Assembly: GCA_017965425.1 (NCBI GenBank)
Contig: JAGCPY010000054.1
Coordinates: forward strand, 1-64,000
DNA length: 64,000 nt
Direction of reading: 5' to 3'
Source: Bacteroidaceae bacterium
GTDB taxonomy: Bacteria; Bacteroidota; Bacteroidia; Bacteroidales; Bacteroidaceae
Part shown: in pieces, positions 58,063-64,000 of the stretch
How positions within the stretch are numbered: the first letter of the stretch is position 1
Layout of the letters: each line of letters begins with the position of its first letter
Program-made: the position numbers and the translations under genes
The notes under the pieces: generated by a model
What the model saw: only the letters and a program-made list of their open reading frames with translations
Databases searched by the model: none
What the model was told of the DNA's origin: nothing

Positions 58063-59141
58063 ACATGAGGAAGCTCCTGTCCATCTTCTTGATGCTCGGT
58101 CTTGGAACGGCATCCATGAACGCGCAGACCGAGGTCTCGGAATTTCGCCCCGGATTGACGCTGGAGGGGGTGAACTATTTCCTTCCCAAGACGGTGTTCG
58201 AGGTTGTCGTGAAGGCCGAGAAGGCGGTGACGCAACCCGGCGAGTTCGCCGAATATGCCGAGCGTTACCTGCGTCAGAAGGACGTGCCCCAGACCGAATC
58301 CACCAGTTGGACGCTCAAGAGCATCAGCCTCATGCCCTACGGCGTTCCCGATGAAAACAAGGCATACAGCATCAAGTTGCGGCCCAAGACAGCGGCACCG
58401 TTGGTCAGCATGACCGAAGACGGTCTGTTGTTGGGCATCAACACACAGGTGGATCCTGAACCTGTGCCGGAACTGCCCAAGGGCGAACCTGCTCCCAAGC
58501 CCCTGAACGGGCGGGATTACATGACCCATGACATCCTCTCGGCGGGCAGCACCGCCAAGATGGCTCAGCTGACGGCAGAAGAGATCTACGATATTCGCGA
58601 CAGCCGCAACGCCCTCGTTCGTGGCGAGGCAGACAACACGCCTAAGGACGGGCAACAGTTGAAGCTGATGCTGGATAATCTGGACCTTCAGGAACGGGCT
58701 TTAGGGTCGATGTTCAAAGGGCAGACACTCACCAGCACCGAGGTCATGACGTTCGACTATGAGCCGACAACCGACTCAACCGAAGTGGGTGAACCGCAAT
58801 TGCTGTGCCGCTTCTCACGTCGTCTGGGACTGGTGGCGGCAGACGATTTGAGCGGAGAACCTGTGTGGATCACCATCAAGCCCCTGGGCAAGTTACCCGT
58901 GGCAGAGGAGAATGCCGACGTAGCCCGCAAGAAGGCAAAAATGGAGCAGGGAGTGTATGTGAATCAACCACTTCGGGCGCGGGTCGTCGTATCTATGGGC
59001 GGACAGACATTGATGACGACAGAGGTTCCCATTGCCCAGCTGGGCACGACGGAAATCCTCTCCGACGCACTTTTCAACAAACACATGGAAACGCGCGTCA
59101 CCATTCATCAGCACACGGGCAGTGTCAAGCAGATTGAATAG
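58059..59141 (+). CDS. DUF4831 family secreted protein
   Basis: A 360-residue exported protein of unknown function that belongs to the Bacteroidales DUF4831 family. Signal peptide MNMRKLLSIFLMLGLGTASM, then EGVNYFLPKTVFEVVVKAEK, TQPGEFAEYAERYLRQKDVP, ISLMPYGVPDENKAYSIKLR, and a later AEEIYDIRDSRNALVRGEAD. The domain pattern (beta-rich first half, helical middle) gives no enzyme motif. It is translated together with adk (4-bp overlap). Met at 58065 is an alternative start. Confidence 0.82.
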   Translation: MNMRKLLSIFLMLGLGTASMNAQTEVSEFRPGLTLEGVNYFLPKTVFEVVVKAEKAVTQPGEFAEYAERYLRQKDVPQTESTSWTLKSISLMPYGVPDENKAYSIKLRPKTAAPLVSMTEDGLLLGINTQVDPEPVPELPKGEPAPKPLNGRDYMTHDILSAGSTAKMAQLTAEEIYDIRDSRNALVRGEADNTPKDGQQLKLMLDNLDLQERALGSMFKGQTLTSTEVMTFDYEPTTDSTEVGEPQLLCRFSRRLGLVAADDLSGEPVWITIKPLGKLPVAEENADVARKKAKMEQGVYVNQPLRARVVVSMGGQTLMTTEVPIAQLGTTEILSDALFNKHMETRVTIHQHTGSVKQIE

Positions 59142-59177
59142 AACCCGAAAACGATTTAAAAGATGATTGCAGACACA

Positions 59178-60455
59178 ATGAAAAAGAATCTTGAAACCCT
59201 TTGCATACACGGCGGCTGGCACCCACGGAAAGGTGAACCTCAGCAGCTACCCATCTATCAGAGTACCACTTTCCGGTACGAGACCAGCGAACAAATGGCC
59301 CGACTCTTCGACCTCGAAGACGAAGGCTATTTCTATACGCGCCTGGCCAACCCCACCAATGATGCCGTGGCCGCCAAAATCAACGCTCTCGAAGGGGGCG
59401 TCGGATGTGTGTTGACATCTTCGGGGCAGGCCGCGTCGTTCTATGCTGTGTTCAATATCTGTCAGGCGGGCGACCATTTCGTGACGTCCAACAATATCTA
59501 CGGCGGAACGTTCAACCTCTTCGGCGTGACGATGAAGAAACTGGGCATCGAATGCACTTTCGTCGATCCCGATTGGGACGACGACCGCATCCATGCCGCT
59601 TTCCGCCCGAACACCAAATGCTTCTTCGGCGAGACCATCTCGAACCCCGGTGGCAACGTCTTCGACATCGAGCGCTTTGCCCGGATAGCACATGCACACG
59701 GCGTGCCACTCATTGTTGACAACACATTCGCCACACCCATCAACTGCCGTCCCTTTGAATGGGGGGCAGACATCGTGACCCATTCCACGACCAAGTATAT
59801 GGATGGCCATGCCACGCAAGTCGGTGGAGCCATCATCGACAGTGGCAACTTCGATTGGGATGCACACGCCGACAAATTCCCCGGACTGACCACGCCCGAC
59901 GAGAGCTATCATGGCCTCACCTACACAAAAGCCTTCGGCAAGAAAGCCTACTCAACCAAACTGGTCAGCCAGCTCATGCGCGACCTTGGCAGTATTCCTT
60001 CACCGCAGAATAGCTTCCTCTTGAACCTCGGCTTGGAAACCCTGCACCTGCGTGTGGCCCGTCATTGCGAGAACGCGCAGCGCGTCGCCGAATGGCTCGA
60101 ACAGAACCCGAAGGTCGCATGGGTGAACTACTGCGGCCTGCCGTCCAATAAATACTATGCCCTCGGACAGAAGTACTTGCCCAACGGCTCGTGCGGCGTC
60201 ATTGCCTTCGGCTTGAAAGGAACACGGGAGGATGCCATCCGTTTCATGGACAATCTTGACTTTGTGTCGATAGCCACGCACGTGGCCGATGCCCGCACCT
60301 GTGTCCTCCACCCTGCCAGCCACACCCATCGGCAGCTCTCTGACGAGCAGTTGCGCGAAGCGGGTGTCGCTCCCGACCTCATCCGCCTCAGTGTGGGCAT
60401 CGAGAACGTGGACGACATCATCGCCGACCTGCAACAGGCGATGCAGAAGATGTAA
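59178..60455 (+). CDS. metY: O-acetylhomoserine sulfhydrylase-type PLP enzyme
   Basis: A 425-residue PLP enzyme of the Cys/Met-metabolism family. It most likely makes homocysteine from O-acetylhomoserine and sulfide; methionine gamma-lyase is an alternative. Motifs: LPIYQSTTFRYETSEQMARL, YTRLANPTNDAVAAKINALE, SGQAASFYAVFNICQAGDHF, the PLP Asp in LIVDNTFATPINCRP, and the Schiff-base Lys in HSTTKYMDGHATQVGG. HPASHTHRQLSDEQL and LIRLSVGIENVDDIIADL close the fold. Met at 59178 is preferred to 59163, because MKKNLETLCIHGG resembles the family start. Confidence 0.86.
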   Translation: MKKNLETLCIHGGWHPRKGEPQQLPIYQSTTFRYETSEQMARLFDLEDEGYFYTRLANPTNDAVAAKINALEGGVGCVLTSSGQAASFYAVFNICQAGDHFVTSNNIYGGTFNLFGVTMKKLGIECTFVDPDWDDDRIHAAFRPNTKCFFGETISNPGGNVFDIERFARIAHAHGVPLIVDNTFATPINCRPFEWGADIVTHSTTKYMDGHATQVGGAIIDSGNFDWDAHADKFPGLTTPDESYHGLTYTKAFGKKAYSTKLVSQLMRDLGSIPSPQNSFLLNLGLETLHLRVARHCENAQRVAEWLEQNPKVAWVNYCGLPSNKYYALGQKYLPNGSCGVIAFGLKGTREDAIRFMDNLDFVSIATHVADARTCVLHPASHTHRQLSDEQLREAGVAPDLIRLSVGIENVDDIIADLQQAMQKM

Positions 60456-60480
60456 GCGAGAAACCATTAATAATACCACG

Positions 60481-63255
60481 ATGAAAACCTTTTTGAAACA
60501 CCTAATGACTTTGTTGTCTTTGTTATCCGTTGTGGCCGTGAACGCAACGGAGTGGCAAGCTAAGACCGATACGGTATGGGCGGGTCGCCATTACCGTGAA
60601 GTGAACGGCATCGCGACGGGTTATTCCGAATCCGACAGCTGGATCACGTGGAACTATGACGAAGGGACGATGGTGGTCTATGCCGTCCATCTGCCTTCCG
60701 GACATGTGCGCGCAGACATCGTCCTGTCAAGCAATAGCGGTAGCGTGGTTACGCTGAATGTACGCATTGTGCATCCCGCGACAAACACGGTAGTCATCGA
60801 CCATGCCGTCAAGAGCCAGCCTGGCAGGACGAGCAAACAGACGATTGAAATCCTTCCTGATACCGAGCTTGCAGCCGACGGGTGGTATCGCATCGAGTTC
60901 ACAAGCCCCGATGCCCGCAACACCCTCACTCAGCTCACATGTCTGACCTTCCAGCGTGAGTCGCGCTATGCGGTGACGGCTGCCAACTCGATGATGGCAC
61001 CTGCCGTTCACCTGTGGTGGAGCACGACCGACCCGAAAGCTCCCAAGGACGATTCCTTCGACTGGGTTTACATGGAGGCGCTGATACCAGAAGTTTTCAA
61101 GCAATCGTGTACCTATCAGATGACCATCGGTTCCAGCGGTTTGTATTCAGGCATTCAGACCAATCACCTGCTGAATGATGATTCCTGGACGCACGCCGTC
61201 ATCTTCTCGGCTTGGGACAGTGGCGATGTTGATGTGGACAAGACACTGCCCGATTACATGAGGTCGGGGGCGCTGGATGTGGGCGAAGGGGCATACGCCG
61301 TCCGGTTTGGCGGTGAGGGAACAGGTGCCAGCCTCCGTTATCCAGAAGGCCAGCGTTGGCAAACAGACCATTGGGTGCAGATGCTCTTGAATGAACGTCC
61401 AGACTATGTGGAAACGACAAGCGTGGAAGCAGATGGGACCAAAAAGGTGAGTCCTTTCCGCAGCACCCTGCTCTCGATGTGGTACAAGCAGGCAGAGGAA
61501 ACGTCTTGGCACTATTTCGGAACCCTGCGCATGGCTGGAAACTACCGCATGGAAGGCAATAACTCCGGCCTCTACAGCTTCCTCGAGAACTGGAGTGGCT
61601 TTGGAGGTGACTTGTACAGACGTGTCTATTATCGCAACGGTTCCTTGCGCTCTACAGCCAGTGGGCAGTGGTACAGCTTGAACAAAGCTGGATTCAGCAG
61701 CACACAAAAGGATGTGCGCAATTCACGAAACGATTATGGCCACGGCGTCACGACGCTCTACGACAATAGCCTGTATTTGGAGACGGGCGGCTTCTTGGGT
61801 GTCCGTGACAGCGCAAACAGTTTCCACTATGTTGCTCAAGGTGAAATGCCTTGGGTGGATACCATTGATGTGCAGGCTTTGCGCGAGCGGGTGGATTTGG
61901 CCGTGGTGCGCAACAACAACAAGGATATTCGCATGAAGATTGAGTCCACGCGTGTCGTCTCCGACCCCGATACGTGGCAGCTCATCAGTTTTAGCGACGA
62001 GGAAACCGTGGGCGAAGGGGACTACGGACGCGCCAGCCAAATCATGGATGGAAACACGTCCACCTATTACCGCAATCAGTATCGTTCTTCCTATGTGGGC
62101 TTCCCCCACACCTTCGTGTTCGATGCCCAGAAGCCCTACACCATTACCAGCATCGGCCTCTACCAGAGTCAGGACTTGAACCACCGGGCTAAGTTGATGC
62201 AGCTCTTTATCTCCGACGACGGTGACTCATGGACATCGGTGGGGCGTTTCACATTTGAAGAGGACGAAGCTCCTACCATTACGCTGCCCAAGCCGGTGAC
62301 GGCCCGTTACTACCGTTGCCGTTTCCTGACTGGACATGGCGATGGCCACAATCTGGCCATCAATGAAATCTACTTCAAGAACGAGTATCGTCTTAACGAC
62401 ATGAAGCAATTGGCCGCTCAGCTGTTGGCACAAGAAGATTGCTTCAGTGGATATGTGCCTGAAGCACTTGCAGACCTGCGCAGCGTCTATGACGAGGGAC
62501 GTGTGGCTGACATTGAGGCTTTGCGAGGAGCCATAGCCCGTTTGGGTGAGACGGCTCAGCCATTGACATGGGGCCTTGTTGACAAAAACAGTCATATCAC
62601 ATCGTTCTCGGCCTATCAGTTGCACAACAAGGCAGGATGGGGAGACCTTGTGGCCGACGAAAACGGACAGCTCACAATCTCAGGGGCAGTGGCGGAAACA
62701 TCGCTGGATGCCTATCAACAGCCGACGCGTGTGTCTGAAGCAAACAACAACTGGCTGATACTTCGCTCAGAAACCTATTCTGAATACTATTTCTATAATC
62801 TGGGCGCCAAGAAGTTTCTGAACCTGCAGGATGCCGTCCCGACATTGTCAGACAAACCTCAACACATAGCTCTCTTGCAACGGACGGGCGGTTATTTCCT
62901 CGGTGAGCGAACGGCACATATTCAGCTTGAACCGTCTGCCGAGGATGCCGTCACACGTTCTGCGAAGGTGAACGATGGCAGTATCTTTGAACTGCGTAAC
63001 AACTATGCAGTCTCACCCGTTGACCAGGAAGTGCGCCAATTATTGAAAGCCAGTGAGGAGGCTTTGCATGGACAAGTCGATGGCATCGGACAGCCATGTG
63101 TCTCACAACCTTCTCTCCTTCGCACGAATGTCACCATTCACAACCTTCAGGGCGTCCAGGTCTATCGTGGACGGTATGAGTCCATTCCACTCTTGCCCGC
63201 CGGAGTCTATGTCATGCAGTCGGGTTCCTTCGTGAAGAAAATGGTGCTTAGATAA
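60481..63255 (+). CDS. Large secreted DUF3472 protein with discoidin domain and sorting tail
   Basis: A 924-residue secreted protein: signal peptide (MKTFLKHLMTLLSLLSVVAV), a DUF5077-like N-terminal beta domain (about 25-165), a DUF3472 domain (about 175-430, VHLWWSTTDPKAPKDDSFDW, WYKQAEETSWHYFGTLRMAG), an F5/8-type-C discoidin domain (about 500-640, ASQIMDGNTSTYYRNQY and FDAQKPYTITSIGLYQSQDL), a helical part, and a C-terminal sorting tail (TIHNLQGVQVYRGRYESIPL, then GVYVMQSGSFVKKM). It probably binds carbohydrate or a surface glycan. I chose the start at 60481 because it begins the signal peptide; the frame further upstream overlaps metY. Confidence 0.8.
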   Translation: MKTFLKHLMTLLSLLSVVAVNATEWQAKTDTVWAGRHYREVNGIATGYSESDSWITWNYDEGTMVVYAVHLPSGHVRADIVLSSNSGSVVTLNVRIVHPATNTVVIDHAVKSQPGRTSKQTIEILPDTELAADGWYRIEFTSPDARNTLTQLTCLTFQRESRYAVTAANSMMAPAVHLWWSTTDPKAPKDDSFDWVYMEALIPEVFKQSCTYQMTIGSSGLYSGIQTNHLLNDDSWTHAVIFSAWDSGDVDVDKTLPDYMRSGALDVGEGAYAVRFGGEGTGASLRYPEGQRWQTDHWVQMLLNERPDYVETTSVEADGTKKVSPFRSTLLSMWYKQAEETSWHYFGTLRMAGNYRMEGNNSGLYSFLENWSGFGGDLYRRVYYRNGSLRSTASGQWYSLNKAGFSSTQKDVRNSRNDYGHGVTTLYDNSLYLETGGFLGVRDSANSFHYVAQGEMPWVDTIDVQALRERVDLAVVRNNNKDIRMKIESTRVVSDPDTWQLISFSDEETVGEGDYGRASQIMDGNTSTYYRNQYRSSYVGFPHTFVFDAQKPYTITSIGLYQSQDLNHRAKLMQLFISDDGDSWTSVGRFTFEEDEAPTITLPKPVTARYYRCRFLTGHGDGHNLAINEIYFKNEYRLNDMKQLAAQLLAQEDCFSGYVPEALADLRSVYDEGRVADIEALRGAIARLGETAQPLTWGLVDKNSHITSFSAYQLHNKAGWGDLVADENGQLTISGAVAETSLDAYQQPTRVSEANNNWLILRSETYSEYYFYNLGAKKFLNLQDAVPTLSDKPQHIALLQRTGGYFLGERTAHIQLEPSAEDAVTRSAKVNDGSIFELRNNYAVSPVDQEVRQLLKASEEALHGQVDGIGQPCVSQPSLLRTNVTIHNLQGVQVYRGRYESIPLLPAGVYVMQSGSFVKKMVLR

Positions 63256-63265
63256 GTTATTACCT

Positions 63266-64000
63266 ATGGAATATTTTCCTCTTGGCCGTACAGGCTTGCA
63301 AGTGTCGCGACTTAGTTTTGGTGCGTCCTCTCTTGGCGGTGTCTTCCATGATATTGACGAAGGACGTGCCGTAGAAACCGTTTTCGTAGCCCTCGACGGG
63401 GGCATGAATCTGATTGACGTGTCGCCCTATTACGGACATTATCGTGCCGAGACCGTCCTGGGACGGGCCCTGCGCCAGATTCCACGTGACCGCTACATCC
63501 TTTCTACAAAGGTGGGCCGATATGGCAAGGATGGAATTAATACGTGGGACTATAGTGGCAAGCGTGCACAGGAGAGCGTCTATGAGAGCATGGAACGCCT
63601 TGGCGTGGAGCATATCGACTTGATTCATGTCCACGATATTGAGTTTCAGGCTTCGCTGCCTGGAGGACTACAGAAAGTGGTGGACGAGACTCTGCCGGCA
63701 CTCCTGGAACTCAAGGAAAAAGGGCTTGTCAGTCATGTCGGCATCACAGACCTTCAGATTCCAAATCTCCGGTGGGTTATTGACCACAGCCAGGAAGGTA
63801 CGGTGGAGACGGTGTTGAACTTCTGTCACTATTGTCTTTGCGACGATGCGCTGGCCGATCATCTCGACTACTTTGAGGCTCACGGCATAGGCCTCATCAA
63901 CGCTTCACCATTGTCGATGGGGCTGCTTTCAGAACGTGGCGTGCCTGCTTGGCATCCAGCGCCGAAACCATTGGTGCAGGCCTGCCAGCGTGCCGCACAA
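63266..64000 (+). CDS. Aldo/keto reductase, L-galactose-dehydrogenase-like (partial)
   Basis: The first 245 residues of an aldo/keto reductase; the gene runs off the right edge. It begins MEYFPLGRTGLQVSRLSFGA and has LIDVSPYYGHYRAETVLGRA with the catalytic Asp and Tyr, DRYILSTKVGRYG with the Lys, and DLIHVHDIEF with the His. The order and the HDIEF motif fit the L-galactose/L-fucose dehydrogenase branch. It starts 10 bp after the DUF3472 gene. A role in sugar oxidation is plausible. Confidence 0.85.
   Translation, partial: MEYFPLGRTGLQVSRLSFGASSLGGVFHDIDEGRAVETVFVALDGGMNLIDVSPYYGHYRAETVLGRALRQIPRDRYILSTKVGRYGKDGINTWDYSGKRAQESVYESMERLGVEHIDLIHVHDIEFQASLPGGLQKVVDETLPALLELKEKGLVSHVGITDLQIPNLRWVIDHSQEGTVETVLNFCHYCLCDDALADHLDYFEAHGIGLINASPLSMGLLSERGVPAWHPAPKPLVQACQRAAQ

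Noticed and set aside
1..64000. tRNA, rRNA or prophage genes
   Set aside because: I looked through the gaps for cloverleaf-like arms, rRNA cores and phage structural or integrase genes and saw none. A covariance search could still find small RNAs that I missed.

Overview
The window is a chromosomal stretch from a Bacteroidales bacterium, most likely a Prevotella-type member of Prevotellaceae. The evidence is: many Bacteroidetes promoters (TTTG, 18-20 nt spacer, TAnnTTTG) with no Shine-Dalgarno dependence; families that are almost confined to this order (DUF3256, DUF4421, DUF4831, DUF5715, DUF5689, DUF6359, BACON/FISUMP); a BspA-like leucine-rich-repeat protein; TonB-dependent uptake; a standalone AICAR transformylase; and type-IX-like C-terminal tails. 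TGA is used as a normal stop. I saw no rRNA, tRNA, CRISPR array or prophage. Functional names come from recognised motifs, not from database searches.

Layout. 0-2.8 kb: the end of a transposase and a surface LRR protein. 2.8-9.6 kb: minus-strand housekeeping genes (purM; then phoH-purC-menG-aroE-TPM-lemA). 9.6-14.8 kb: plus-strand envelope and secreted genes, including an OB-fold DUF6359 protein followed by a secreted endonuclease I. 14.8-18.5 kb: truA, an EamA transporter, DUF3256 and DUF4421. 18.5-21.3 kb: the AICAR transformylase, a small basic protein and an outer-membrane porin. 21.8-24.9 kb: PutA. 24.9-30.9 kb: a sugar-acid operon (fucP, mutarotase, alcohol dehydrogenase, uxaB, uxaA). 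31.4-34.6 kb: a uracil-DNA-glycosylase-like gene and a PadR/PspC pair. 34.8-39.2 kb: a Tat-exported aldo/keto reductase, an FMN-binding protein, a sugar-isomerase-like protein and an alanine symporter. 39.4-41.2 kb: a BACON/FISUMP lipoprotein gene broken by a stop in its signal peptide. 41.2-42.6 kb: a gene-free island of nested repeats. 42.6-44.4 kb: a YhhN protein and class II aldolase. 44.5-52.3 kb: a five-gene operon of TonB receptor, two OB-fold-type lipoproteins and two secreted nucleases. 52.5-59.1 kb: L31, pgeF-obgE-nnr, and hpt-adk-DUF4831. 59.2-64 kb: O-acetylhomoserine sulfhydrylase, a large DUF3472 protein and a truncated aldo/keto reductase.

Three things stand out. First, a palindromic CCCCTCCC/GGGAGGGG repeat family sits in the gaps between genes and also inside conserved genes (purM, lemA, aroE, truA, uxaA, the PspC protein), where it is translated in frame as recurring peptides such as PSPSLGRG. 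This resembles the behaviour of Rickettsia palindromic elements. Second, intergenic arrays of exactly 22-nt units (core GTGCACCTTCC) occur at five separate places, twice directly in front of a promoter. Third, the 44.5-52.3 kb operon looks like a nucleic-acid binding, degradation and uptake system, and the same pairing of a DUF6359 protein with a secreted nuclease recurs at 11.4-14.8 kb.
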